Positions 23,298-31,850 of a stretch of 43,093 nt of DNA are shown here, piece by piece. The notes beneath the pieces were generated by a model. It ran no database searches. It was not told the origin of the DNA and worked only from the letters and a program-made list of their open reading frames with translations. A program made the position numbers and the translations under genes. The stretch is from JAXDLW01 sp050998755 (GTDB lineage Bacteria; Chloroflexota; Dormibacteria; DASZGP01). The stretch lies in NCBI GenBank assembly GCA_050998755.1, contig JBPCPW010000089.1, positions 1 to 43,093 on the forward strand, in the 5' to 3' direction. Positions within the stretch are counted from its first letter, which is position 1. Every line of letters starts with the position of its first letter.

Positions 23298-24613
23298 TCC
23301 TCTGCAGCCTGGTACCCGAGCTGCCCTTGGCGGCGCTGGTATTGCGCGAGGGCGACTCCTCACTGGCCCATCGCCCGCTGGTGGTGGGGGGCTTGCCCAG
23401 TGAGCGCAAGCCGGTACGGGCAGCCACCGCGGAGGCCAGAACCTATGGAATCTGCGCTGGGATGCCCCTGAGGCAGGCGGAGCAGCTGTGTCCCCAGGCG
23501 TTGTTCCTGCCCGCCGACCCCCGGGCCGAAGCCGACCTCGCCCGCCACCTGCTGGCCGGGCTGTACGCGCTGGCGCCGCGCGTCGAGCTGGGGGCAACCG
23601 GCGAGGCGTATATCGAGCTCGACGGCCTTGGCGAGCCGATGGCATTTGCCGCCAGGGTCGCGACGTACCTCGAGCGGCGCCTGCTGAGCCGCCCCGCCCT
23701 GGGGATTGCCGCGGTGAAGTCTGTCGCGCGCATAGCCGCCCGGCTGGCAGCCACCGCCGCCTCTTCGAGCCACGGCGATATCCCGGTGCGAGCCGTACGG
23801 GGAGGCAGCGAGCGCTCGTTCCTGGCCCCGCTTTCGGTCGTTGAGCACCTCGCGGCGGACCCCGCGCTGATCACCAGGCTGAAGCTCTTCGGCCTGCGCA
23901 CCATGGGTGACCTGGCGCGGCTGCCGCTGGCCGCGGTCGAGGCCCAGTTCGGTGCGGAGGGGCTGCGGGCGCTACGCCTGGCTCGCGGCGAGGACACCAG
24001 CCCGCTGGTTCCCTGGGAGCCGCCGCAGCGGATGGAGGAGAGCAGCCGCCTCGACCCCCCGGTGGACAACCTGACCCCGCTGCTCTTTCTGGCCCGCGGG
24101 CTGGTCGATCGCCTCGGCACCCGGCTGGTCGAGGATGGACACGCCGCCACCGTCATCCGTCTGTCGGTGGAGCTCGAGGATGGCGCGGCGCCGGCGCAGA
24201 AGGTGCTGCGGCTGCGCTCCCCCATGAGTACTGCCGAGGAGCTTTGGCAGCCAGTGCAGGGCCTGGTGCAGCACCTGGCGATACAGCAACCGGTGGCGCG
24301 GCTGCAGCTCCGGCTGAGCGGTTTCTGCCCCGCCCTGAGCCGCCAGATGGACCTGCTGGCGCGCCACGACGGCCGCCTCGAGGACATTGCCCGCCAGCTC
24401 ACGGTGCTGGCCGACAGCCACGGGCCGGCGCTGGTGCGGATGCCCGCCCTGCTGGCGGCTTCAACAGTCAACGGGGCCCTGGTCCCGTTGATTGAGGAGC
24501 GCCGTTACCGCTGGGTGGACGCCGTGGAGGTGATCGCCGCGCGGTCGCGGCCGGTCCGTGGCAAACGTCGCGCCGGGTCCCGCAAGGTGAGCAATCTGGT
24601 GAGCGGGAAGTGA
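23294..24613 (+). CDS. imuB: ImuB, catalytically inactive Y-family polymerase-like protein
   Basis: A 439-residue Y-family-like protein that in the mutasome bridges the beta clamp and the DnaE2 polymerase. The GTG at 23294 is chosen because it overlaps the imuA stop. Seen: palm and fingers start SLVPELPLAALVLREGD, where the Y-family catalytic Asp is missing, RAATAEARTYGICAGMPLRQA, and GEAYIELDGL in place of the catalytic DE. A QMDLLA sequence near residue 351 could be a clamp-binding motif. Unlike many ImuB proteins it ends after a basic tail; the usual final domain is the next, separate ORF. Confidence 0.92.
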   Translation: MILCSLVPELPLAALVLREGDSSLAHRPLVVGGLPSERKPVRAATAEARTYGICAGMPLRQAEQLCPQALFLPADPRAEADLARHLLAGLYALAPRVELGATGEAYIELDGLGEPMAFAARVATYLERRLLSRPALGIAAVKSVARIAARLAATAASSSHGDIPVRAVRGGSERSFLAPLSVVEHLAADPALITRLKLFGLRTMGDLARLPLAAVEAQFGAEGLRALRLARGEDTSPLVPWEPPQRMEESSRLDPPVDNLTPLLFLARGLVDRLGTRLVEDGHAATVIRLSVELEDGAAPAQKVLRLRSPMSTAEELWQPVQGLVQHLAIQQPVARLQLRLSGFCPALSRQMDLLARHDGRLEDIARQLTVLADSHGPALVRMPALLAASTVNGALVPLIEERRYRWVDAVEVIAARSRPVRGKRRAGSRKVSNLVSGK

Positions 24614-24867
24614 GCCGGTTGCTGGAATCCCCGGTCCTGGCACAGGTGGAAGTGATTGGCGGCATCCCCGCGACGGTGGCCATGTCGGGGTTGCGGCGGC
24701 CGGTCCTACGCGTGTGTGGCCGCTGGCGGGTGGAGAGCGACTGGTGGCGGACGCCGGTCAGTCGTGAGTACTGGAAGCTGGAGCTGGGTGGCCCGGCAGA
24801 GATCCTCTGTGACCTCTACCGGGACTGCCTGGCGGGAGAGTGGTGGCTCAGCCGTCTCTACGATTGA
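24610..24867 (+). CDS. DUF6504-like small protein, resembling a detached ImuB C-terminal tail
   Basis: An 85-residue protein whose second half, RVCGRWRVESDWW, EYWKLEL and a final GEWWLSRLYD, resembles the C-terminal tail of actinobacterial ImuB and the DUF6504 family. The GTG start overlaps the imuB stop (GTGA at 24610-24613), so it is made with ImuB. It may re-associate with ImuB to contact DnaE2; that role is inference. Confidence 0.8.
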   Translation: MSRLLESPVLAQVEVIGGIPATVAMSGLRRPVLRVCGRWRVESDWWRTPVSREYWKLELGGPAEILCDLYRDCLAGEWWLSRLYD

Positions 24868-24872
24868 GCCGG

Positions 24873-25550
24873 CTAGCCGATCGCATGGCGCACGTACACC
24901 CACACCACCAGGTAGCTGTTGCTGTTGGCCTGGCAGGGCGCGGGGGCGATCGTCGTGGTGGGGGCGCCGGCGCTGGCGCCCGCGCCGCTGGCACCCTGGG
25001 GCACGGGCTTACCCAACGCTGGTCCGCCGCCAGGGTAGATGCACGGCTTGTAGTAGGGCTGGTTGTTGCTGTTGTCGGTCATCGCGACCAGCTTGCCCAG
25101 CTTGATGCCGGTGGCCGCGGCCAGGTCGGCAGCCTTCTTCTCGGCGTCCTGGTAGGCGGCCTTGATCAGCGCGGCGTCCGGCTGCGCGGCAGGGTCGCTC
25201 ACCTGGCGGTAGGCGACTCCCCACGCGCTGATGCCATCGGCGGCGGCGCCGCCGGTGCCGAAGGGCGGCATGCCGGGGTAGAACGCGCCCGGTGCGGGTT
25301 GGGCGATGGCGCTGGAGTTCGCGGCGCTGTCGGCAACTGGCAGGGCTGCGCCGCCGGGAGCGGCCGCGGTGTTGGTCGTACCACTGGCGCCGGCGACCCC
25401 CTCCGGCGCGCTCCCGCTCACCACGCCGTGTGGACTGGGCTTGTGCGCTGCGGTCAGCCCCGCATAGATGCCAAAGCCGACGGTGCCGAAGATGGCGACG
25501 GCCAGGACCGCGACGACCGCCGAAAGGATGACCAGGTTTCTCGATCTCAT
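24873..25550 (-). CDS. Membrane-anchored SIMPL (DUF541)-like protein
   Basis: A 225-residue protein. The ATG at 25550 has GGAGGT 8 nt upstream. Seen: N-terminal transmembrane anchor (about 8-32), a Gly/Ala/Pro-rich linker (about 40-105), then a SIMPL-like half-domain with AYQDAEKKAADLAAATGIKLGKLVAMTDN and a final strand SYLVVWVYVRHAIG (described in parts). The N-terminal half of the SIMPL domain is not evident. It sits on the opposite strand between the imu genes and the dnaE2 N-half, breaking the expected operon. Confidence 0.75.
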   Translation of the reverse strand: MRSRNLVILSAVVAVLAVAIFGTVGFGIYAGLTAAHKPSPHGVVSGSAPEGVAGASGTTNTAAAPGGAALPVADSAANSSAIAQPAPGAFYPGMPPFGTGGAAADGISAWGVAYRQVSDPAAQPDAALIKAAYQDAEKKAADLAAATGIKLGKLVAMTDNSNNQPYYKPCIYPGGGPALGKPVPQGASGAGASAGAPTTTIAPAPCQANSNSYLVVWVYVRHAIG

Positions 25551-25642
25551 CAGGGTTACCTCCAGGGTGATTCTGCAAGTGAGACGTGCCCTCCTCGCGA
25601 AAAGTTCCGTCACACCCCTGTTCCAATCCCAGGCCTCGCGTG

Positions 25643-27217
25643 ATGCCCGGGTATGCCGAGCTCCACTGTCACTCCAATTTCTCATTCCTTGACGGGGCCG
25701 CCCACCCGGAGGAGCTGGCGGCACTGGCCGCCGACCGGGGGCTCCAGGCCCTCGCCATCACCGACCACGGCGGCCTCTACGCCATGGTCCGCTTCGACGT
25801 CGCCTGCCGTCGGGCGGGGATCACACCCCTGCTGGGCTGCGAATTGACGATGGAAGCGATCCCGGGATTCATCACCCCCGACGCCGACCTGCTGGTCGAC
25901 CCCATCGCCACCCAGGCGGTCAAGCAGGTTGAGCGGGGTCGCCACCATCTCACCCTGCTGGTCAGGAACACCTCTGGCTTCCGCAACCTGTGCCGGCTGC
26001 TGAGCTGGGCCAACTTCGCGGATGAGCGCACCATCACCCAGGACGGTGTGGAGCTGCACGTCGGCCTTCACCGCAAGGGCTTCACGGCGGCGCGCTGGGA
26101 ACTCCTCGCCGAGCATTCCGAAGGCCTGGTGGTGATGTCGGGGTGCAAACGCTTCGGGCTCATCCCTCGGTTGTTGCGCGGGGGGCGGCGCAGTGAAGCC
26201 GCGGCGATGGCGTCGCAGTTGCGTGAACTCTGCGGTGACCGGTTCTGCCTCGAGCTGCAGAGCCACATGCTTCCCGCCGATCCCTGGCTGACCGCGGCGC
26301 TGGCGGAACTCGGCCGCGAGCTGGATATCCCCTGCGTGGCAACCAACGATGTGCACCTGCTGGGGCCCCAGGACAAGCCGGTCCAGGATGTCCTGGTATC
26401 GATTCGCGAGCGGGCCAGCCTCGATGAGATGGAGGCCCGCGGCTACCTCGCCCAGAACAGCGAGCGTCGCATCAAAGACCGGGCGGAGATGGAGGAAGCG
26501 CTGCTCGGTCCCGGCGGGCGGCGCACGCCGATCTCGCTCGAGCCATGGTTGAAGAACGCCTACCTGTCGGCGCTCGACCGCACCGTGGAGATTGCCGGCG
26601 GGTGCGACTTCCAGCTCGATTTTTCGGGTTCGCGTTTTCCCGGCTTCACGGTGCCGCGCGGGGAGACGCCGTTCAGCCACCTCTACCAGCTATGCCAGGA
26701 AGGCGCCAGGCGCAAGTACCGGCCGATGACCGCGGCGGTGAGCCGTCGTCTGCAGACCGAACTGGAGGTGATCGAGAAGACCGGGCTGGCCGAGTTCTTC
26801 CTGATCAACTGGGACTTGATGAAGTTCGCCAAAGACCAGGGCATACCGGGGCAGGGGAGAGGGTCCGCGGCGGACTCCATCGTCGCCTACCTGCTGGGTA
26901 TCACCCGGGTCGACCCTGTCGAGCACAACCTGCTGTTCGAGCGATTCCTCCACGAGGAGCAGAAGTCCACCCCCGACATCGACATCGACTTTGCCTCGTC
27001 CCGTCGCGAGGAGGTCATCCAGTACATCTACGACACCTACGGCAAGGAGCGCACCGGGATGGTGGCCAACGTGGTCACCTTCCGGCCACGGCTGGCGATC
27101 CGCGAGGTGGGCAAGGCGATGGGGTTCTCGCCCGCGACGCTCGATCGCCTCGCCAGGTCTGCCGAGTCCTGGTACCCCGAGGAGGCGCTCGCGGCGGCGC
27201 GTGAAGCCATGACCTGA
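25643..27217 (+). CDS. dnaE2: Error-prone DNA polymerase DnaE2 (ImuC), N-terminal half
   Basis: A 524-residue protein equal to the N-terminal half of DnaE2. Seen: PHP domain starting ELHCHSNFSFLDGAAHPEEL, with ITDHGGLYAMV and CVATNDVHLL; then the polymerase palm with GQGRGSAADSIVAYLLGIT, FERFLHEEQ and the catalytic PDIDIDF (D445, D447), and YGKERTGMVANVVTFRPRLA. It stops after AESWYPEEALAAAREAMT, in the segment before the fingers. No intein sequence is present at this end. The start is ATG 25643 (or GTG 25640); homology begins there. No exact LexA box is found just upstream; it could be read through from the imuA promoter. The other half lies at 31851-34178. Confidence 0.92.
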   Translation: MPGYAELHCHSNFSFLDGAAHPEELAALAADRGLQALAITDHGGLYAMVRFDVACRRAGITPLLGCELTMEAIPGFITPDADLLVDPIATQAVKQVERGRHHLTLLVRNTSGFRNLCRLLSWANFADERTITQDGVELHVGLHRKGFTAARWELLAEHSEGLVVMSGCKRFGLIPRLLRGGRRSEAAAMASQLRELCGDRFCLELQSHMLPADPWLTAALAELGRELDIPCVATNDVHLLGPQDKPVQDVLVSIRERASLDEMEARGYLAQNSERRIKDRAEMEEALLGPGGRRTPISLEPWLKNAYLSALDRTVEIAGGCDFQLDFSGSRFPGFTVPRGETPFSHLYQLCQEGARRKYRPMTAAVSRRLQTELEVIEKTGLAEFFLINWDLMKFAKDQGIPGQGRGSAADSIVAYLLGITRVDPVEHNLLFERFLHEEQKSTPDIDIDFASSRREEVIQYIYDTYGKERTGMVANVVTFRPRLAIREVGKAMGFSPATLDRLARSAESWYPEEALAAAREAMT

Positions 27218-27293
27218 ACATTTCGCAGCGCTTAACCCACCGGCAGTGAACAAAGGCCTAACGTAGACAGCACAAGACCAAAGAGGAGAATGC

Positions 27294-28103
27294 ATGTCCG
27301 AGACAACCAGCACCGCAGACAGGACCTCGATCAACTTCAAGCCGGGGACGCCATCATGGGTGGACGTCTCCAGCACCGACGTCCCAGCGGCCCGCGACTT
27401 CTACACGAAGCTCTTCGGCTGGCAGGCCCAGGACCTCCCCGAGGACGCGGGAGGCTACATCATGTTCGCGCTGGACGGCGCGGTGGTCGCCGCGCTCGGG
27501 GCCGTACAGGGAGAGGGTCAGCCGTCGGCATGGATGGTCTACTTCTCGACCGCCGATGCCGACGAGACCACACGCAAGGTCGAGGCGGCGGGCGGTAAGG
27601 TCATCGCCCCTGTGTTCGACGTGCTCGACGCGGGCAGGATGGGCGTGTTCGCCGACCCCACCGGGGCGTTCTTCGCCGTGTGGCAGGCGGGCACGACGAA
27701 GGGCGTTGGCAAACTGAATGAGCCCAATGCGTTCGGCTGGTGTGAGTTGAACACCCGCGGTGTTGACAAGGCGGCGGAGTTCTATAAGCAGGTCTTCGGT
27801 TGGGACGCACACCTCAGCGCGGCCAGCGAGGCCGTGGGAGGCGGTCCGCGCTACACCGAGTGGAAGCTGGACGGCGAGAGGTTGGGAGGGGCCATGGACA
27901 TGGCCGACACGCAGATGCCCGAGGGGATTCCGCCGCACTGGCTGGTGTACTTCATCAGCAGCGACATCCAAGCCACCGTCGCCAAGGTAGGCGAGCTCGG
28001 TGGGGCGGTGATGATGGAGCCGACCGACTACCCGGGCGGCCAGTTCGCCGTGGTGGCCGACCCGGTGGGTGCGGCCTTCGGCCTGATGACCCCGGGCGAG
28101 TAG
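27294..28103 (+). CDS. Two-domain VOC/glyoxalase-fold protein
   Basis: A 269-residue protein with two vicinal-oxygen-chelate domains (about 15-130 and 140-268), similar to Cfp30B and other glyoxalase-like actinobacterial proteins; the substrate is unknown. Seen: WVDVSSTDVPAARDFYTKLFGW at the start of domain 1 and WCELNTRGVDKAAEFYKQVFGW at the start of domain 2 (in parts), each with FADPTGA/ VADPVGA ends. GAGGAG lies about 6 nt before the ATG. First of four genes between the two dnaE2 halves. Confidence 0.92.
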   Translation: MSETTSTADRTSINFKPGTPSWVDVSSTDVPAARDFYTKLFGWQAQDLPEDAGGYIMFALDGAVVAALGAVQGEGQPSAWMVYFSTADADETTRKVEAAGGKVIAPVFDVLDAGRMGVFADPTGAFFAVWQAGTTKGVGKLNEPNAFGWCELNTRGVDKAAEFYKQVFGWDAHLSAASEAVGGGPRYTEWKLDGERLGGAMDMADTQMPEGIPPHWLVYFISSDIQATVAKVGELGGAVMMEPTDYPGGQFAVVADPVGAAFGLMTPGE

Positions 28104-28109
28104 TTCAGC

Positions 28110-28142
28110 GGGCGCCCTCCTTAGGGGGGCGCCCTCGCTTCT
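28110..28142 (+). terminator. Intrinsic terminator after the VOC gene
   Basis: GGGCGCCCTCC (28110-28120) and GGGGGGCGCCC (28124-28134) form an 11-bp stem with one G-U pair, loop TTA, followed by TCGCTTCT. Confidence 0.8.
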
Positions 28143-28202
28143 GACCACCCCGCGGCCCAGGGAGGACGGGTGGGTGCGCGCGGCGTCATGCGAACTCAAT
28201 TG

Positions 28203-28231
28203 CTGACTTCGGCGTGAATTCGCGTCACAAT
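28203..28231 (+). promoter_or_regulatory. Putative promoter of the L,D-transpeptidase gene
   Basis: CTGACT (28203-28208), 17 bp spacer, CACAAT (28226-28231). It leaves a 5' leader of about 60 nt. Confidence 0.4.
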
Positions 28232-28298
28232 AGGTAGGTCGCGCGCGAAGGGGACCAATTTCGCGCATCCACCGGCACCAGGTGATTCATTTCTTCGC

Positions 28299-29657
28299 AT
28301 GGCAATAACTGCAGCCGCACCCGTCCAGGCTCCTCGCCGAAGCTTCGCAGTCCTGCGACTGTGGCCGCGCGCCCTGCTGCTGCTGCTCATCGCCGCGATC
28401 GTCGCCGTAGCCGTCCTGACCACCGCGATCAGCGGTGCCGTGGCGGCGTTCAAGGTCTCCGAGAACGGTCTGGTGCGGTCGGTTCAGACCGCACGCGCGG
28501 CCGGCTACACCGACCAGGACCTCAAGCCCATCCTTGTCGGCCTCGCCGCCCTGCAGTCTGCCCCGGCGCCGCGGATCGGCGAGCGCCTCAGCTTCTACCA
28601 GCGCCAGAAGGCGGCCGCCGACGACCTCCGTGCCCAGCTCTCGGCGGTCGAGGCCTCCGCCCTCGCAGGCTACCGCCAGCAGCTGGATGGTGAGCTCAGC
28701 GCGACCAGGTCCGGCCTGGACCAGGCTCGCACCGCCGGCGTCGACGACCTGGCGCTGGCACCGTTCCAGAAGATCCTGGACGGGGTCAACACGAGCGTGG
28801 CGACGGCCGGAAGTGCCTTGCAGCTGCGCAAACTGATCACCGACATCAGCCCGGTCGCGGTGCAGCTCGACGCGATGGCCAAACAACAGGCCAGCGAGAA
28901 CTCCCGCGTGGCCCAGGCCGTGGCGGCACTCAAAGGCGCCCACCCCAACGACATCGAAGCGATCCGGCACGAGGGCCTGGCTCCGCTCGCCGCCGGTCGC
29001 AATGACGGAACCCTGGCGGCGTTCCTCAAGCTGCCCACCCTGGACCGGTACACCAGCCGGTTGGAGGCGGCGGCCGCAACACTCAGCGGCGGCGACCTCG
29101 AACTGGTGACCCGCGCCGCAGCTCTCGCCCAGGTTCGCGGTGCTGATCTTCACAGCGCCCTGATGGCGGCGATGCCGGAAAAGGTCATCGCTGTCTCGCT
29201 CTCCGGTCAGCACATGTGGGCGTACGAGCAGGGCAAGATTGTTCAGGACACCCTGATCACCACGGGGCGACCCGCGCTGCCGACCGACATCGGCCCGATG
29301 ACTGTGCTCCGCAAGTCCAGCCCCTGGAAGATGCACTCTCCCTGGAGCCGAGCCTCGCAGTACTGGTACCCCGACACCGTGGTGCGCAAGGTGGTCTGGT
29401 TCACCGACACCGGCGAGGGTTTCCACGACGCCAATTGGGAACCCCTGTCGCTGTACGGTCCGGGTGGGCAGTTCACCAGCTCGGCAAGCCACGGCTGCAT
29501 CCACATGCCGGGAACGACGGTGGACTTCCTCTTCGACTGGGCGCCTGTGGGCGCGCCGGTGATCGTCATCCCCGGTGATGGCTCACCCACCGCGACCCAG
29601 GTTGCCGCTGACACCATCGACCTTCCCAGCGCCCAGTACGTCGCGCACGGGAGCTGA
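28299..29657 (+). CDS. Membrane-anchored L,D-transpeptidase (YkuD domain)
   Basis: A 452-residue enzyme that would form 3-3 cross-links in peptidoglycan or attach proteins to it. Seen: N-terminal membrane anchor (about 21-50), a long helical extracytoplasmic stalk (about 55-285), then a YkuD domain (about 288-435) with VIAVSLSGQHMWAYEQGK, HDANW and the catalytic SHGCIHM (C400). The stalk is unlike the usual Ig-like or LysM accessory domains. Second gene between the dnaE2 halves; no functional link to mutagenesis is evident. Confidence 0.93.
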   Translation: MAITAAAPVQAPRRSFAVLRLWPRALLLLLIAAIVAVAVLTTAISGAVAAFKVSENGLVRSVQTARAAGYTDQDLKPILVGLAALQSAPAPRIGERLSFYQRQKAAADDLRAQLSAVEASALAGYRQQLDGELSATRSGLDQARTAGVDDLALAPFQKILDGVNTSVATAGSALQLRKLITDISPVAVQLDAMAKQQASENSRVAQAVAALKGAHPNDIEAIRHEGLAPLAAGRNDGTLAAFLKLPTLDRYTSRLEAAAATLSGGDLELVTRAAALAQVRGADLHSALMAAMPEKVIAVSLSGQHMWAYEQGKIVQDTLITTGRPALPTDIGPMTVLRKSSPWKMHSPWSRASQYWYPDTVVRKVVWFTDTGEGFHDANWEPLSLYGPGGQFTSSASHGCIHMPGTTVDFLFDWAPVGAPVIVIPGDGSPTATQVAADTIDLPSAQYVAHGS

Positions 29658-29705
29658 GCCGCCGACCATCCCTCAGCCAGCGGGCAGACTCCGCTGGGCA
29701 CGCGG

Positions 29706-30569
29706 TCAGACGGCGTCGGGGGCGGCCAGCCGGGACAGGTACTCGAGCTCCGCAGCCACCTCCGCGGGCTCGAAGAGTGGGATGTCATGCGGGGTGTCGA
29801 ACCAGCGGATGCGTGCGCCCGGCAGGTGGGCTTCCAGCTCCTGGACACCGTTCTCCTTCATGCGAATGAATTCGGGGGGACCGCTCTTGGCCAGGAGCAC
29901 GGAGACGGGCGAGCGCACCTGCTGCCAGAGCCTCGCGGTGTCGGCGCCGAACATGTCGCGGAGGATGTCGTATCGCACAGTGACGGTCAGCGTCGATCGC
30001 CAACCTCCCTCCTCGCGTACCAGGCCGGCCTCGACGAATCTCTCCAGGTCGTCGCCCCATGCGCCCGGGATGTAGCGCGCCTGCGCCGCGTACGCCTCCT
30101 CGAGCGTGGAGTAGAGGGGAAAGGGAGGCTGGACGAAATCCTTGACGTCGTCCCACTTCATGCGGGTGGTCCACACGGGGCCGTCCATCACAGACAGTGC
30201 CCCCGTCTCCGCCGGGTGGTCCGCGCCGTACTCCAGCGCGATCGTCGCGCCCCAGGAATGGCCGGCCACCACCGGGCGCTCGAGCCCGAGCCGGGTGATC
30301 AGGGCGTGGGCATCGGCTACGAACGTGGGGTTGTGGTTGCCCCCCAGCGGGCGGTCGGACAGGCCGTGGCTGCGCTGGTCGAGGGCGACCACATGGCAGT
30401 CACCGAGGTGGGCCACCGTGCGTTCCCAGAAGCGCGCGTTCGAGGAGAGTCCGTGGAGGAGGAAGATCGACGGTCGGCCATCTGGGCGCTGGCCCCACTC
30501 CAGGTAGTGCAGCCGCACACCGTCGTTCTCGAAGTAACCGTGACGGGGGGTCACGTTCATCTCGCGCAT
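29706..30569 (-). CDS. Alpha/beta hydrolase
   Basis: A 287-residue serine hydrolase. Seen: FLLHGLSSNARFWE oxyanion region, ALDQRSHGLSDRP, nucleophile GHSWG, and the catalytic histidine in DTPHDIPLF; the acid is probably Asp or Glu near SGPPEF. Similar to haloalkane dehalogenase-like and ester hydrolases; the substrate is unknown. The start is ATG 30569, with another in-frame ATG three codons on. It follows the MFS gene by 22 bp on the same strand and is probably in its transcript. Confidence 0.92.
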   Translation of the reverse strand: MREMNVTPRHGYFENDGVRLHYLEWGQRPDGRPSIFLLHGLSSNARFWERTVAHLGDCHVVALDQRSHGLSDRPLGGNHNPTFVADAHALITRLGLERPVVAGHSWGATIALEYGADHPAETGALSVMDGPVWTTRMKWDDVKDFVQPPFPLYSTLEEAYAAQARYIPGAWGDDLERFVEAGLVREEGGWRSTLTVTVRYDILRDMFGADTARLWQQVRSPVSVLLAKSGPPEFIRMKENGVQELEAHLPGARIRWFDTPHDIPLFEPAEVAAELEYLSRLAAPDAV

Positions 30570-30591
30570 TGCAAAACGTGTTTCACAAGCC

Positions 30592-31767
30592 TTAGTCCAG
30601 CATGACCTGGTTCCTGAAGGCGGCGTAGACGATGACGTCGTACACCACCTTGATTGCCCCCCCGGCGAAGAACGGCGCGCCGACCGCGCTTCGCATCAGC
30701 ACGCCTCCAATCAGCGGGCCGAACGGCCGCGCGAGGTAGCGCGAAAGGTTGGTGTAGGCGGCGGCTCCGAGCCGCTCGTCGGCGGGCACCATGCCGGCGA
30801 CAAAGGCCTGCCGCGCGGGGACGTCCATCTGCGAAAGTGCGAAGCGGGCCAGGATCAGCGTAACCGCCACTGGCAATGAGGGCGCGAACGCCACCGCCGC
30901 CAGGAGGATGTTGGAAGGCAGGTGGGTGAACACCATGACGCGCAATGGCCCGTAGCGTGCCGCCAGCCTCACCGCCAGGATCGACGACCCTGCCTGCATC
31001 AGGCCGCCCACAAAGAACATCGCGCCGATCAGCGCAGCGGAGGCGCCGAAGCGGAAATGCAGCCAGTAGGCGATGAATGCCTGGGTGATGAACCCACCAC
31101 CGAAGGCGTCGAGGGCGAAGAGACTGCTCAACTGGACGATGCGCGCGCTGGGCTTTGACCGCGGTGTCCTGGCGCCGGCGCCCACCGACTCTCGCTGACC
31201 TCCACCGACCCGGACGGCAAGCGCCGCGCCGGCAATGCCGACCAGCGGAAATGCCAGGAACAATTGCTGCGACGACACCGGCAGCGCCGAGTGCTGCAGG
31301 ACGTTGGCGCCCGCCGCCAGCAGTGACCCGACCGCACCGGCGAGGTAGGCGACCGCGTTGTAGCGGCCGAACAGTTTCAGCCGGCGTTCGGCGGTGGCCT
31401 GGCCGATGATCCCCTGCTCGACTGTCGTAATGGGCCCTGACTCATTTGGGTCGGTGGAGATCGTGCCGGTCAGGCCGGCGATGATCAGCGCCGGGAGCGA
31501 CGCTGTGAGGGCGAACACCAGGCCGGCAGCGCCCATGATCACCAACAGCGATGGGTAGAGTGCGCGCGCGCCCAACCGCGGCCCGATGGCGCCGATCAGC
31601 AACGAGCTCACCGCCATGCCCGCGACCATCGCGGTGAGGATCAGGCCGACCTGGGCGGTGCTGAACCCGTGCGTCGCGAGCACATCGCCAAGCAGCACTG
31701 CCCCGAAGCCGTAGAGCGCGGCGCGCAGTGCCTGGACCGCCAGGACGATGTTGAGGTCATCTCTCAT
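30592..31767 (-). CDS. MFS transporter
   Basis: A 391-residue major facilitator superfamily permease with about 12 hydrophobic segments and a central cytoplasmic loop (about 205-225) rich in Arg, Gly and Ser. The substrate is unknown. The ATG at 31767 is preferred over a TTG two codons upstream. It is divergent from the dnaE2 C-half; the LexA box at 31824-31837 lies in the shared 84-bp promoter region, so SOS control of this gene too cannot be excluded. Confidence 0.9.
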   Translation of the reverse strand: MRDDLNIVLAVQALRAALYGFGAVLLGDVLATHGFSTAQVGLILTAMVAGMAVSSLLIGAIGPRLGARALYPSLLVIMGAAGLVFALTASLPALIIAGLTGTISTDPNESGPITTVEQGIIGQATAERRLKLFGRYNAVAYLAGAVGSLLAAGANVLQHSALPVSSQQLFLAFPLVGIAGAALAVRVGGGQRESVGAGARTPRSKPSARIVQLSSLFALDAFGGGFITQAFIAYWLHFRFGASAALIGAMFFVGGLMQAGSSILAVRLAARYGPLRVMVFTHLPSNILLAAVAFAPSLPVAVTLILARFALSQMDVPARQAFVAGMVPADERLGAAAYTNLSRYLARPFGPLIGGVLMRSAVGAPFFAGGAIKVVYDVIVYAAFRNQVMLD

Positions 31768-31823
31768 TTCCAAATCGTCCCGAGTATGAGGCCATGAGGA
31801 TCAGCACGGTCCGGCGCTCGAGG

Positions 31824-31844
31824 CGAACTGATGTTCGCTACAAT
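31824..31844 (+). promoter_or_regulatory. SOS promoter of the dnaE2 C-terminal half with LexA box
   Basis: CGAACTGATGTTCG (31824-31837), an exact CGAAC-N4-GTTCG LexA box that extends to GCGAAC/GTTCGC (31823-31838), directly followed by -10 TACAAT (31839-31844). The -10 ends 6 nt before the ATG at 31851, so the message would be leaderless. The layout matches the imuA promoter (22417-22438). Confidence 0.88.
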
Positions 31845-31850
31845 GGCTCT

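Noticed and set aside
25598..25608. Possible LexA box CGAAAAGTTCC before the dnaE2 N-half
   Set aside because: The spacing between half-sites is too short and the arms are imperfect compared with the exact CGAAC-N4-GTTCG boxes elsewhere.
27218..31823. Mobile element separating the dnaE2 halves
   Set aside because: No transposase, integrase, terminal inverted repeats or target duplications were seen at the edges.
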